Below, one piece after another: positions 1 through 13,200 of a DNA stretch of 64,000 nt (the stretch's first letter is position 1; each line of letters starts with the position of its first letter). The translations under genes and the position numbers were made by a program. The notes below the pieces were generated by a model. The model did no database searches and was not told the DNA's origin. It saw nothing but the letters and a program-made list of their open reading frames with translations. The DNA comes from Zhengitettix transpicula (lineage: Eukaryota > Arthropoda > Insecta > Orthoptera > Tetrigidae): assembly GCA_037074705.1 (NCBI GenBank), contig CM073591.1, positions 33,522,587 through 33,586,586 on the forward strand, in the 5' to 3' direction.

Positions 1-1880
1 CGTTGGAAGGTTTTTATTTCAGCCGAAATGTAGCAGAGGGTGGAGAAGACCAAGATTAAAGGGAATGAATGCTGGGATATCCAAATAGAATTTTTAGTTA
101 GAAGAGTACGTAATAATATTTCAGGAAGCTTCGCCATATATTTCCTGCTATTGATTTGTTCTCGGCGCCTTCCTTTAATCTGTATTTCCCCATTCGGAGA
201 CAGAACACGTACTCTAACTCATTAACAAAATCAATTCCATCACGCGTTCGCCTCCTAACGTTCGAAAAATGTAATCTTTACTTTGCGGACAATATTTCAC
301 ATACTTAAGAAGGATATATAAGGGTTATTCAATTTTAATACTACCCTTATTATATATTACTTCAGAAGTGAATGAAGAAACGAAAAAGAATTAAACAACT
401 GGTAAATGCGGAAGTGAGAATGAGGTGGTTTTTGAGAACTAAACGTTTACAAAGATGTGGTCGTTCAGGAAAAAGAAGGTAAAAGGAATAAAGACTACCT
501 GCGAGGTGTTACAAGTGTTATAATGTATGTTACAAAACCGCTATATTTAAAATAAGTTTATAATTCCAGAGGGGCATAAAAAATTAAGCTGCTAGTGAAA
601 TTATCTCCGTTTCTCAACAGATCTACAAATATTTACCATTTGAAACGCTTTATTGAGTTACTTGATCTAAAAATTATTTAAAGTTTATAAATCTAATTTT
701 CTGAATAAAAAATCTAGGAATGCACGTAAATAGGAGATCCTTGGAATGGAGGTAGAAAAATGGTTGTGAAACGATGAAAAGAACCCGAAAAGACGAAAAG
801 TGGAACGGAGATAGTCAATCATATATTCTTTGGGGATCCAGGAAAGAAAAAATAACGGAACGCTGGCAAGGAAAATCAAACATTGCAGCATAAACAACTA
901 AGTATATATCGTCGTGATTACAAGAAAATGTTGACTGAGAACTAGAGAACCATGTTCGTGAAATCGGCACCCCGGCTGTATTGAGTGTCTAAGACATGAC
1001 TGACGTAATGTAATTGCTGTGTATCTTATATTCACAATTTTATTAATTGCAAAAAATAAATTCGAGATCTGAAAAGGTAGGACGTCATTGGTTTCCTTCC
1101 AAGAAGAATCGAACTCGTATGTCCCTATAAGTATAGGACATATGCCCCGCCCAAGGAACAACGCGTCATATGGCAACAGCGCACTCGACGGGAACAGCTG
1201 CTGCCATCTATTAGACACGCGACGAACTTCCTCACTTGTTCTGAGAAAGTGGAAAGCAGATGGCGACTCTTCCCCAAGAAGAGAAATCTTGGTCAGAATT
1301 ATCCAAAATAATCTCAACACTTAATCGAATAAAATGAAAGTGTTTTATAACTGACACATAAAAATAATAATTACTGCGAGGACAGTTTCGGAATTGTATG
1401 ATATACTAATAAAATTAGAAAGAAAAAATGGCAATGATTAAAAGTATGAAAAAGAGAGAATAGGATAATTTATGTTTGACTTATAACAACTGTGTAATGT
1501 ATTCCGGAAATTATTTATTATTTATGTAAAATCTGTGTCGATCCAATTTCTTCATAAAACGGCTACCAGAGAATAAATCTATCTATCTCATTAAGTTAAT
1601 TGATCATTCTGCTTCACATATAGTAAGAGTTCCATAAATAGTTCCTAAATACCTATTAAAATAGGTAGGAATGGAGGTTCCTATTAAAATAGGTATTTTT
1701 TCAATAATGTATTTCAATTCTCAATTTTATTTGTATGGTCCTCATGTGTCCTTAACTATATTGCTGTATTTAAGATGATATAATTAATAAATATATGGAG
1801 TCAACATTTTTTTAAAAAATATTATAAGATGTTTTAATTCAATACTGTAAATAAATCAGCAAATAAGGCAAGAATAATTT
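1..1880. other. AT-rich DNA, no gene recognised
   Basis: Overlapping reading frames on both strands at about 898-1324 (140 codons minus, 78 codons plus) cover the same moderately GC-rich segment. Neither shows a domain, signal peptide or family motif that I recognise. Two short palindromes, ACCTATTAAAATAGGT (1651-1666) and CCTATTAAAATAGG (1680-1693), repeat a hairpin-forming core about 29 bp apart. Confidence 0.5.
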
Positions 1881-1884
1881 GAAT

Positions 1885-2245
1885 GTAATACAATTACATC
1901 TGATGAGTAAAATAAAATGAGTACAACGTTTAAAACCAAATTTAGGACGCCAGCAGGTACTATATTTATAATAAAAAAAACTAAATTTAATCTATGAAAT
2001 ATATTTATTATATAAAAAATCTTCATGACATCTTTGGAGCCAAATTTTGATTCAAAGAGGTGTAAAAATTCTATTAACAGGTCCCAAGTATATTGAAATG
2101 TTTACAATGCTTAGACTGCTCCTAATGTAATGTATAATGAAAAATTAATTAAGTATCTGATGAGGTCCTAAAGGTGGATAGAAACGTTGTACTCATTTTA
2201 TTTAATTTATGAGATTTAATTGTATTAAATCAAAATTATTCTGAC
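1885..2245. repeat. Inverted-arm repeat carrying a hammerhead-like motif
   Basis: The reverse complement of about 1889-1935 matches about 2183-2240: both read AAACGTTGTACTCATTTTAT and continue into an AT-rich tail. The arms therefore face each other across about 250 bp. The right arm carries a CTGATGA...GAAAC core; in the left arm the equivalent is decayed (CTGCTGG...TAAAC). Inference: two inverted ends of a Penelope-like or derived non-autonomous retroelement. No reverse transcriptase sequence is visible between the arms. Confidence 0.55.
2157..2191 (+). ncRNA. Hammerhead-ribozyme-like motif
   Basis: The core CTGATGA (2157-2163) is followed by a candidate stem II, GTCC (2165-2168) with GGAT (2176-2179), and then GAAAC (2181-2185). 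The bases after GAAAC (GTTGTA) allow a two-base-pair helix III with a GUU loop and A at the cleavage position. A very short helix III is a known trait of hammerheads in Penelope-like elements. Helix I pairing is poor as read, so activity is uncertain. Confidence 0.5.
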
Positions 2246-2929
2246 GTTTTATACGTAACCCCAGATAAATATCAATTCATGGTTCTATTTAACATTTAAT
2301 TTACAATTAATTATATAAATAATAAGACTAACTCGCGATAGATGAACTTAGATAACAAGGAGATTGTTATTAATACATCTAATGTTTCAGAAGACAACAA
2401 CGGCGGAAAATGATGTTTGAAAAGGTGACTTGGACTTAAATAGAATCTCTGAGGAGGGAACTGTTACGTGGAACGGCGGCCGACGTTAAAAATAGTGGCC
2501 AGTGACAGCGACTGGGGGTTCTAAAGGCAAATCAAGCTGCTCGGTTTTGGAATAATATACTATAAAATGCCGATAAAAAAAAAGAATAATTGAAATAAGT
2601 TGTTGGACAGTTAAAATTATAGTTCTATTATTTGCTTTTTATATTGCGGCATCAAACCCGACATCATACACTACTTGCGTTTAAAACAAATTCTAGCCCC
2701 AATCAAGTAAGGACGGAAAAACTAGCCCTCGTAACAAATTTTTTAAACAAAGTTCCCACAGAAATAAAAGTAACAACCCAGTAATGAAAGCCCGTTTTTA
2801 TTAACGTTATTTGCATGAACTCTATATAAAGGAATTGAAATTCATAAATATGCATACAAGAAAAAAATTAATATGGTCGATAAAATATGTTTGATACTTT
2901 ATATGTTGATATTATCTGCAACAGACGGC
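2246..2929. other. AT-rich DNA, nothing recognised
   Basis: I see no credible reading frame, RNA gene or repeat boundary here. The segment leads directly into the satellite array. Confidence 0.4.
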
Positions 2930-3962
2930 AAAAATCTATCAAAACAAAGTCGATTCAATTTAAAATAAGCATCGACACTATAAACTAATTAAAATAACCA
3001 ACCAACGTGGATTGATTAAAAAAATATTATCAAAACGAATCGAATTAAATTTAAAATAAGCATCAAAACTATAAACTAATTAAAATAACGAACCAACGTG
3101 GATTGATTAAAAAAATATTATCAAAACGAATCGAATTAAATTTAAAATAAGCATCAAAACTATAAACTAATTAAAATAACCAACCAACGTGGATTGATTA
3201 AAAAAATATTATCAAAACGATCGAATTAAATTTAAAATAAGCATCAAAACTATAAACTAATTAAAATAACCAACCAACGTGGATTGATTAAAAAAATATT
3301 ATCAAAATGAATCGAATTAAATTTAAAATAAGCATCAAAACTATAAACTAATTAAAATAACCAACCAACGTGGATTGATTAAAAAAAATATTATCAAAAC
3401 GAATCGAATTAAATTTAAAATAAGCATCAAAACTATAAACTAATTAAAATAACCAACCAACGTGGATTGATTAAAAAAATATTATCAAAACGAATCGAAT
3501 TAAATTTAAAATAAGCATCAAAACTATAAACTAATTAAAATAACCAACCAACGTGGATTGATTAAAAAAATATTATCAAAACGAATCGAATTAAATTTAA
3601 AATAAGCATCAAAACTATAAACTAATTAAAATAACGAACCAACGTGGATTGATTAAAAAAATATTATCAAAACGAATCGAATTAAATTTAAAATAAGCAT
3701 CAAAACTATAAACTAATTAAAATAACGAACCAACGTGGATTGATTAAAAAAATATTATCAAAACGAATCGAATTAAATTTAAAATAAGCATCAAAACTAT
3801 AAACTAATTAAAATAACGAACCAACGTGAAATGATTAAAAAATATTATCAAAACGAATCGAATTAAATTTAAAATAAGCATCAAAACTATAAACTAATTA
3901 AAATAACCAACCAACGTGGATTGATTAAAAAAATATTATCAAAACGAATCGAATTAAATTTA
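2930..3962. repeat. 91-bp tandem satellite array, about 11 units
   Basis: Unit starts, taken at CAAAACGAATCG or its variants, fall at 2940, 3031, 3122, 3213, 3303, 3395, 3486, 3577, 3668, 3759, 3849 and 3940, so the period is 90-92 bp. Units are nearly identical, with single-base indels in A runs and a CCAACC/CGAACC alternation. The first unit (2940-3030) is more diverged, and the array stops abruptly in a partial twelfth unit. The unit includes CAACGTGGATTGATT and is otherwise AT-rich. No coding frame or hammerhead core was seen in it. Confidence 0.97.
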
Positions 3963-6900
3963 ACTTTATACGATAACTTAAAGGATCATATAAAACCGTA
4001 ACTTTTTACTACGTAATTTTACTCGATAATGAACCTGCTGATACGAACAGTACAAAACTTGTAATTATATAATACTCAACGTCTTTCACAGCAGACCAAA
4101 AATGAACATAGTGGCTTTAAAAAATTGCTTATAATCGGTATGTATTTTTCAAGTTTAGACGAAATCGAAGGAGAACAATATTAAACAAATTAACGACCAT
4201 TATAACATACATTTTAAAATATTTAATTGAACACGACGAGGTTTCTATACATTATTTGCACTTTCTGCAGGCATTTATTACTAATTTAAAAGAATATTGA
4301 AAAAAAAATTTATTTGAATTTAAATATGATATATGTCCTTACAACATTTAAGACAGAAAAATATTGAAGTTTTTCCTATCAGATAAATTTTGAATGAAGA
4401 AAAAATGTTATTAATTTTTAATTAGAAATATTATATAGAGTGTTTATTACAACCACTTATGACAAAAAATTATTTTGCGTAGAAACATAACAAATAACCT
4501 GATGAAAGTACAAAAATATGTATACAGAAACGTCATTGTGTTAAATAACAACAGTTAAGACGAGGTTTTTAATTGTGGACTGAAGGAAACATCCTTCGGA
4601 ATAGTGCGTGGTATCAGTATCAATGTGACGTCATTACGACCTGTCGCGTCACACAATATGGCGGCACGCTACAGATTTGGATTGATTATCACTAAATCGT
4701 AAAGAAAGTATTTATATCATCAAAATAGGAATCTTGAATTATGAATTATGGAAAGCAAGTACGAATACATTCTATTTTTAATTAAACATAAAAATATAAT
4801 ACTACAGTATACTGTAGTAATTCAGTATTATTATAAATGTAGTAATAATTATAATAATCTAAATTTTAAAATAAATGTGAAACAGTCTATTAGTCAGAAA
4901 AATTTATTATCAAATTTATCTGACCCACGCGACGTTTCATGACCTCTTTAGGCGTAAAATTTCAATTTTTCTGAATATTATGCTGCTTCCGCCCCCCTCA
5001 CATTTACATAAATACATTAATTATTTGGAAATATTTATTTTCCTGCATCAGTAATTGCTGAAGTTTGATTTATGCTAAAATGTGTCAATAGGGAAACGTA
5101 AAAAATTCTTACAAAATTAAATTAATGCTCCAGCATTATTCATCAGAATAAAACAAACAAGTTCATTATAGATTATTTTAGTCGTACGTTTGTCTTCTCG
5201 TAATTGCTTATTTCAGTATATCCAACTTTTTCAAGCTGGTGTCCGCATTGCTAATATTTCAATTTCCTCGTGGCGTTAATTATTCAAACTATTATAATGT
5301 TAAGGATCAAAATGACTCACCTTAAATTTGGTATTTTCCGACATTTTTACGATGTCTTTGAAGGAAGTAGAGATCATCACTTTTGTCTCCTCCAGAAACA
5401 TTTTCTGGAACTTTAAACAATTTTTCTTTTCCGCACTTTATATTCTTTTAAAATGAAATATAAGAAAAGGTTTATTGCCGGATTACCCAAAAAGAAAACA
5501 TTAAGGGAGAAAAATAACCGAAATAACCTCTGTATTATTTCTTTCCACATACGAGTACATATTTTTCACTTTTATCTGTTACCTTTTAGGCTATATATTT
5601 TATTCGCGGTATCAGAAAACGATAATGCGTAAAAAAAATACATCAAAGTTAGAAAATATCCGTTTCAACCGAGAAATTTTGGCATACGTATTTCCTAAGC
5701 TTAAACACGCACACACGTCGTAGACTTTTCCAGCGAGAAATGATGAAAAACACTGACACACGAGGTCACCAAACGCATTACAAAAACCTCCGCAAATATT
5801 TAGACAAATCTCCGGCATTGCTGAAAAGATTTTATGCACAACTCAACATAAGCAAACGTAAAACGGAACGAGTAGGGATCAACACATGCACTTTGGACAC
5901 CAACAGCTTAAGAACTGAACAGACGCGTTGAAACACGTTGAAGCAAGTTTAGACGCATCTTAACAAACACTCAGAATATCAGCCCCAGTGTTGTAATTAT
6001 ATGATAATAGCTTATTTTTTTCCAAGAATAGAATATGAAAATCTAAATTTCAAACAAATTAAGCGTTAAACCAAGTAATTATAGAAAGGTATATTATTAA
6101 TTAAATTGAAAGTACAATATTCCTTGGTCTTGCATTATATAATAAACCTAACTGAAATGAACATGTTCCAAAATAAGTTCAGATCAGCAACATATGCAGA
6201 CTTAATCAAAATAAAGTGACATGAAAATTTGAAAAACTATTAAATAACTTCATTCAGAGTAATTTCGAGGAAATTAATTATTCTTACTCTGTCACTGGTC
6301 AATTTATTTACTCACTGACTGCATTTATTTAATACAATAAATTAAAATAAATATCCATAAGAGTTATAAGTCTCTGTCGTTTGAACAAATAGGGGTGGAA
6401 TATGCAGGAATACTAAATATTAGGGCCTAACAAATTTCCAGCTGAGATTAAATAATTAAGAAGCACTCAAATTGTATTAAAAAAAAGAGCTAAAAATATT
6501 CCTACTCAGACAATCTCCTACTCAGTAAATGAGTTGTTGTAAAGTGATTATATTTATTAATAAACTTGGAATATCGGTACTTTGGAGTAAATAGTTAATA
6601 TCAACTATCGATAGTATTTCATTGTTGTAAAAAATAATTATTTTGATTTTATAATGTAAAAATTTAATTATAATTATTTTACACAAATAAAGGATGTTAT
6701 GTTATTTTATTATTAACGATTATTTTGGAAATTAAGTTATTAATTAGATAAAGGTCAGAAAGAATGTAAAATCCTTGAAGCTTTTCTTCTCACGAGGATC
6801 TACGTAAAATGAATTTATTCTATCCAGAGCTCGAAGGATAAACTACGTAAACGATAAATTCTGAAATAAGTGTAAAATTTTAAACATTAATAATAGCTGA

Positions 6901-7184
6901 AGATTCATGAGAAAAAAAAAATCATTAAGCGATTTAATGTGAGGAAAAAGAAAAAAAATAATGATAGTGTTAATTTGACGTTAGAAATAAGAAACCTGAC
7001 GATGACGACAGATGACGCATTGCAAACGTTGTGCATTAATTTATATTTAACCAGGATGGAAAGCCAAAAATGTTTTATTCAATATTTTCAACAAATTGAT
7101 TATCTGTGAAATAAAATGTCATTGACCGATTTTAATTGCTTTCGGTCAGACGAAAATTTGGTATCCTATATTGTTTACAATTTA
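3963..7184. other. AT-rich DNA, no gene recognised
   Basis: Only short frames occur (for example 5612-5931 on both strands), with no recognisable domain. The one supported signal is the hammerhead-like motif near 4.5 kb. Confidence 0.45.
4499..4538 (+). ncRNA. Hammerhead-ribozyme-like motif (weak stem II)
   Basis: CTGATGA (4499-4505) is followed by GTAC (4508-4511) and GTAT (4520-4523), which can pair with one G-U, and then GAAAC (4527-4531) and GTCATTGTG. The bases flanking the stem are mismatched, so this looks like a decayed copy. It shares the ACAGAAACG layout with the copy at 45072. Confidence 0.4.
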
Positions 7185-7715
7185 CAGTAGGTATAACCAT
7201 AAATTCAATTATACAATATTGAAATTTATATCAATGTTAAAATTACCTTTTAATCCTTTTAATAAAAATTTCATAGATAAAATATATCATATATTCGTTA
7301 AATATATTTTCAATAGCTTTCGTCGATTTTCCTGGACATAATCATCTGAAAATATTTTCTTCTTCCGTTTTTTGATGCTCACATTCTTTACGTCGATATT
7401 TCATCCAGCAGGGTTTAACGGCTAGCCCTTCCATCATATTTATATCCAATTTATAACAGGTGAAAAATTCTACGTTAAAATTAAATTGGATATAAACATG
7501 ATGGAAAGGCGATCCATTAAACCCTGCTGGATGCAAGACTGACGTAAAGAATGTGAGCAACAAAACTGGAAGAAGAAAATATGTTGAGATGATTATGCAA
7601 AAAGAAATCGCTACTGTAAATATCTTTAACGAATATCTTATATCTATGAAATTTTATTGACAGGATTAAAGGGGAATTTTAACATTGAATTATGAATTTC
7701 TTCAGTTTAATTTAG
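7185..7715. repeat. Foldback (long imperfect palindrome) element
   Basis: The sequence folds back on itself about a centre near 7460. CATCCAGCAGGGTTTAA on the left (about 7402-7420) answers TTAAACCCTGCTGGATG on the right (about 7518-7534). ATTCTTTACGTC answers GACGTAAAGAATG. Further out, the AATTTTATTG / TTAAAATTACC and GGATTAAA / TTTAATCC stretches also mirror each other. Arms of about 230 bp flank a short spacer. Likely a non-autonomous foldback or MITE; no transposase is seen. Confidence 0.75.
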
Positions 7716-7939
7716 AAAATTTTATTAAATTTATTAAATATTCAATTAAATTTTTATTATTATTTTCCATGGTGATCTGCATTTTTTTAATTAAAAAAAA
7801 GGCTAATCCGTTGTAGGAAGATATGAATTTATTCCGAGTGAGAGAGGTGGGAATATGGGAAGAGTCGAGGAATGCGAAGTCTCATTATACTTAAATATGT
7901 TGAAAATGAACTACTAGTTGAAAGTTCATAAGGAATCGA
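7716..7939. other. AT-rich DNA, nothing recognised
   Basis: No feature seen before the T-run that opens the next retroposon locus. Confidence 0.4.
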
Positions 7940-8512
7940 TTTTTTTAGGGCAACAGACTACATGAAGGGGTGATCCACATTGGGCAACTCCCCTTTAATA
8001 GCATAGGAAGGGATTTGAGAGGGGGGATTCTGAAGGGTAGAGGAAGGTAGCCAAGGGTTAACTAGGACCCCCGGGCTATGGTTTAAGGATCCTACCCGGC
8101 ATTCGCCTAAAGAAATGCACCTCGGCCTGTTTTGAGATGTGTATGTTCCGGGGTCGCAGACCTTGGGCATACGGTAAGAATTGTTCTCTATTCCCATTGG
8201 AATAGTCGGCCAGCTGCCTCCTAAACTGGTCGGGGCACTGAGAAGGGAATGCTGCGTCCCCACAGCAAACTCCTCTCCCGCTATCGGGAGGGCGTGGGAC
8301 AAGTAACCAATGCCCAACCTACCTGATGCAGGTTTTTCTTGGGTTTTCCCTGCATTTCTTTAGGCGAATGCCGGGTAGGATCCTTAAAATATAGTCGGGG
8401 GGCCCTAGTAACCCTTGGCTACCTTCCTCTACCCTTCCGCATCCCCCCTTCCTGTGCTATTAAAGGGGAGTTCCCCAACGTGGATTACCCTCATGTAGCC
8501 TGTTGCCCTAAA
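7940..8512. mobile_element. SINE-like retroposon, inverted composite copy
   Basis: The locus starts with a T-run plus AGGGCAACAG and ends with CTGTTGCCCT plus an A-run, so the same 3' terminus points outward at both ends. The left part (7940 to about 8119) is a minus-strand 3' end; the right part (about 8116-8512) is a plus-strand copy that starts inside the body at CACCTCGGCC. The junction falls in AGAAATGCAC, where GCA is shared by both parents, consistent with microhomology joining. No target-site duplication was found. Confidence 0.85.
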
Positions 8513-9454
8513 AAATAAAATAAAAATAAAAATATTTTTACCCATACAGAGGAAAACGATAAGTCAGTGATGGAACGCCAAGTAGCAAACGCATTACCGG
8601 ATGACTATAAAAAATAGAAGACATATTAGCAACGAAAATATATTTCTTTTCATTAAGTATTGGTTTCACAATACAAAAAAAATCAGGAGCACAAGAAAAC
8701 TGCCGACTGTGTTAACGTCAGCATAAATATATTTTATATCACCGGAGGGAGTGATATTTTAAGACGTGTACGGATGTATGTATATTTCATTGAAGTCATA
8801 AAAAATGTATACGGAAATGCGAGTAAAAGTAGATCTGAACACGTGAACCCGACGATATTTTTACGTAAATTAAGAGGAGGTTCTTTGATCAAGGAGCAGC
8901 AGTAGACAGTTTCACAGTTCTCCGTAGTCCCATCTGCGTGAACGTGTCGCGTGTTTTCCCAGGAATTGAGCAATGGCCGACTCGCCTTTCTCCTCTCCCT
9001 CTTTTTCATTTCCCTTAATGGCTGAGGGTGGTGACTAGACAATGCCACCTCAAGTGGACGTTCTCATTAACCACCAGCAGCACTGCAGTCAGTTCACACG
9101 GGCACACAAGTGCTCACTCTCACAGAATTCTGGTCGGCGGGGATGATCCTAAAAGGCGACACTAGACGATTTCATTTTATATTGATACAACAGTGTTGAG
9201 CAGATTATAAAACATGGATCTTCGATTACGCAATAAACCATAATAATACACTAATCTACCGCAGGGAAAAATAAAAAGGTGTAAAGGGGACTCAGTAGTA
9301 AATAGGACACCAGAAAAATTAAATAAAGAGAGATAACAATTGAATGATTTATTGATTTTCTTAAAAAGACAGAAACAATAACTGGAAGAAAGTAATCTGA
9401 ATATGTAACTAAATAATATAAAAAGGGTGAAAACATTTGGCTTGTAGGAAATAA
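8513..9454. other. Spacer, no gene recognised
   Basis: It opens with an (AAAAT)n-like tail of the preceding retroposon. Opposed short frames at 8660-9048 show no domain. Confidence 0.4.
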
Positions 9455-10253
9455 CACGTTATAAATAAAATTGACTCTATGTAAGTGGCTGTGTGTTTGT
9501 GTGAATGTTCGCATACAAATCTAAACGCGTGGAGTAATTTTGACCAAATTTTGTACACTAGTTCCTTTAAAACCGGAAACAAATCCTGTTGGGGTAAGAC
9601 ACGACTACCACGCCCAGGGGCGGGTGTGGAAATTTTCAAACATTCTAAAACGGCCGATATTTGCGCCGAATAAATATTTTTCGAGGCCAGTACGATTAAT
9701 AGTCTTTCTCTCGATAACTTGGAGTCAAATCCAAGGTTATGAATGTCGCTGGGTTTAATTATGACATTAAACTCACCATTTAACCCCCAGGGGCGGGGGT
9801 GCAAACACAGCCGATATTTTCGTTGAATAAATATTTTTCGAGGTTAATTATATTGATTGGAATTTCTACCGATGTTGTTTGTGTATAACTTCAACCCCTT
9901 TCGGCATGGGAGTGGAGCACCCTTAGGGGTGGGGATGGAGGAGCGTTACGTAAAAAAGCGCGAAAACAACCAAGATTGGATCTCGCTGAATTTAATTATG
10001 AATTAAAACTAGCCAGTTAAGTATTTCTCAGGTGGACATTTTCAAAACATGCTAAAACGACCGATATTAGTGTCGAAGAATATTTTTCGGGGTCAATGAG
10101 ATTTATAATGTCCATCTTTGGTTAGTGTATAATTTCAACTCTTTTCGCTATAGGAGGGGAGCACCGTTAGGGATTGTTATTGATTGGAGTCAGGGTTGTG
10201 GATGTCGCTGAGTTTAATTATGACAACCCGAGCATCATTTAGCACCCAGCTAA
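9455..10253 (+). mobile_element. Probable degenerate non-autonomous Helitron
   Basis: The body shares phrases with the reverse complement of 34071-35298, for example AAAACGGCCGATAT, GTGTATAACTTCAACCCC and GAGTTTAATTATGACA. The 5' side (about 9455-9560) resembles that family's 5' end: TATAAATAAAATTG, a TGTGTTTGTGTGAATG stretch, then a GACCAAATTTTGTAC block. The 3' side ends AGCACCCAGCTAA followed by T, close to the family terminus GGCACTCAGCTAG plus T. A module containing CCGATATT...ATATTTTTCG recurs three times (about 9650, 9807, 10060). Reading frames inside it are incidental. Confidence 0.6.
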
Positions 10254-13200
10254 TTACAAAATAATTGCAACAGGAAATTGGAATTTGGAACACCCACATT
10301 TTTTTTGGGTACACAGACAAAAACGTCTTTGGTGGACAGGGAATTTCTTTGCTTCAAGAATACTTTGCTATAGAGCGTGTTTATCACATCTACCGAGTTT
10401 CTGATCACCATTCGAATAATAATATTAGTATTAAGGATAATTGTAATTAAATGGAAGAAATTTACATAATTAATTTAAATACTCCTCATTATGTCTAGTG
10501 ATCTCCATCACATAAAGGCTGAATCATAAAAACAAATCATACCACTGATAATTACCAAAAGGTACTTGTCCATCGGTTGACTTACAGGATACATCGATCC
10601 TGAAGTACCTATAAGACTTTGTGACTGATGCTAGATCCTTTGTATCTCAGTTCACCACCAAGTTATGATAATGCGTCAATTTTTGGTAAATAATTATGCT
10701 TTTAATTACGTTCTTTTATAATGGTTTATCCAGCGTCGCGGCTGCACAATCCTCGAGGAAAGGGTGGGCGTTTGATGTGGCAGTCCTTGACTAAAGCGCT
10801 GGGGGAAGTAAGTCTTGAGAGATCCTTCACGGACGTTTGTCACCAGAAATAGCGAGGATAATGGGGACGTTACGTGGATCGATTCACGTGTGCTGGAGTC
10901 AAGGGCAAAAAAGAACGCTCACGCACAAAGTACAAAGATAACAGAGGAGTCCTAAGGGTTCGCTGACTTCATTAACTGGTAAAATCCCCGCCGAAAAAAT
11001 TGTGCCTAAAATACACCTGCCTCAAAGGTTCTTTCAGGAATAGTTATGTAGGCTGTGATTCTGGAAGCTGTGAATTAAATAATAATTCACAAAACGAACA
11101 ATAATAAAATTACCACCAATGCTATTATTCAACAGACGTCACTGGGCTGTTTGGAGGACAAAATATAGAAAGAAAAACCGACTTTACAGTATAAATAAAA
11201 ATCTTATTACACATTTTAGGGTTAACACGGAGCTTCCGAATTCAAACAAACAGTCGTAGTAATAATTCAATCTTAGATACAATTTAAAAAGACGATAAAT
11301 CCGTACTTCAAAAACTGTATTGTGTCATTTGAAAAAATGTAAGGGACCACCTCGTTTGGTTTGTTGTGTGTATTATTAATTTTTGTTTAGACTTAACAGT
11401 TCCTTATTCTTTCTATATTTTTGATCAGTCTTTACCAGACACGACGAAAAAAATTTATATTAATTGCTAGACAGATTGTTCTTGAGTTTGTATAAACCTA
11501 CGACTGAGTTGTAGGTTCTAAAAATACATAAAAGCAGGCTATTATTAATATGATTCAGAAGCAGTTATTTAATTTCATAAACGGTAATAATAATATTTCA
11601 GTAACGTAGGTTTCACAAAGGTTTTAATCATCTTTGGAGAACTTTTAGAATCGTCTGTCTTTTTTAAAGAAAACATTGTGACTAAAATGACTTGATAATA
11701 AAGTAATGACAGTGCTGAAGGTAGAAAAGCAATAAAACGCTAGACTAACGATATATTCTGGAGAACGATCACAGTGCTCAATCAAATACAGACCTCAGTC
11801 TGCGTAAAACAGAATATTGCGACTTTTAACGGGTATTAAATAATGACGTATTGAACATTCAAACGAACTACAATTATCAGAAATGGTTGTGCGTCGTTAT
11901 ATTGGGTGTCGAAAACTGGAATAATTTCGTAATTAAACGGATAATAAGTGTATGTAGTTAAAAAACTAAATTTGAGAAGTTGCGTGTGCCTAAAATTATG
12001 TAATAAGCCATAATACAGTATTATTAAGCTCAGGTATCTCCATATTGAAAGAAAAAATTAAAATTAAAAATTAACGCTGGAATAAACTTTTGTAACAAAA
12101 CATTTCCGTCACTAAATGAAATAACATTCTACCTATAAAGAAACGTCTCCTTGTGAACGTTATAATATCTGACAGAAACATAATAATAATGTTAAATAGT
12201 AAACATTTAGTAAAAATACTAAATTCATATTATGATATGTTAAAATTGAGAAATATTTATAATCAATAATTGTTTTAAATATTGATATGTTTTTTAATAA
12301 GTAATTTTTTTATAAATTATTAGTACAACTTTGTAAATTTAATTCTTAAAAAATGTAGACTCATAATTATTTGATGATTGGTAACGATAAATTGAAAAAA
12401 CGCTGATAATTTATTATTGGATTTTAAATATAATTATTATTAAATTTTATTTTATTATTCCGTACAACATTTAAGAAAGAATAATATAATGGAGTTTCCT
12501 ATTAAATATTTTTTAAAAAAAGAAAATTATGTAATATTGAGGCAAAAAATTCTGTTACCTTAGAGATTTAAAATAAACAAACTGATGAAAGTATAAAACT
12601 GTTTAGAAACGTCGTGGTGTTGAATAAAATATATTTAAAAGTCGGTTAAAATTGACGTTTAATTAATCTTAATAATAATATCGTTTGGATAAATAAACGA
12701 AAATTACCCCAGGTCTTTTGAGAGCAAATGTGGTTTGTATTTTTATAGTAAATGGAATAATATTGTTAGATGACATCAGTTTATTTTAAATACTAAAGTA
12801 AGCCTCGATCAAATTCAGTGTAATGTTATGACAGATAATTAAAGTCCGCTTATAATTAATCTCCAACTCTTGTTAAATTATACAATTTTGTATTATTATT
12901 CATATGAAACAACGAAAAAAATTTAAAGAGTCAGTTTCTAAAATATTATATTGCATTATAAGTCTTTACTTTAAATTGTAGTCAACATAATCGAATATGT
13001 TAATTAAGAAGGAATGGCAGCTGAAAGAGATTTGACAACTATTTTATAAAATTATGGATGTTTGAGCAAGATTAACGTAGACTGATTCAGTTCGTAAAAT
13101 AAATAAATGATTTTATATTCTCAGTGAATAGCATTTTAGCCTATGACGAATATTACAGAAATGCAAGTAAAGTACAAATTGAAGGCTGTTACTCGCAAGT

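Noticed and set aside
898..1324. Opposed frames of 140 (minus) and 78 (plus) codons
   Set aside because: No motif, no compositional sign of coding and no splice or start context; mutual overlap on both strands suggests chance.
2930..3962. Regular repeats and spacers considered as a CRISPR-like array
   Set aside because: There are no unique spacers; whole 91-bp units are nearly identical, which is a satellite.
7958..8317. 119-codon minus-strand frame rich in Pro/Ser/Gly
   Set aside because: It lies wholly inside the inverted SINE composite and crosses its junction, so it is not an independent gene.
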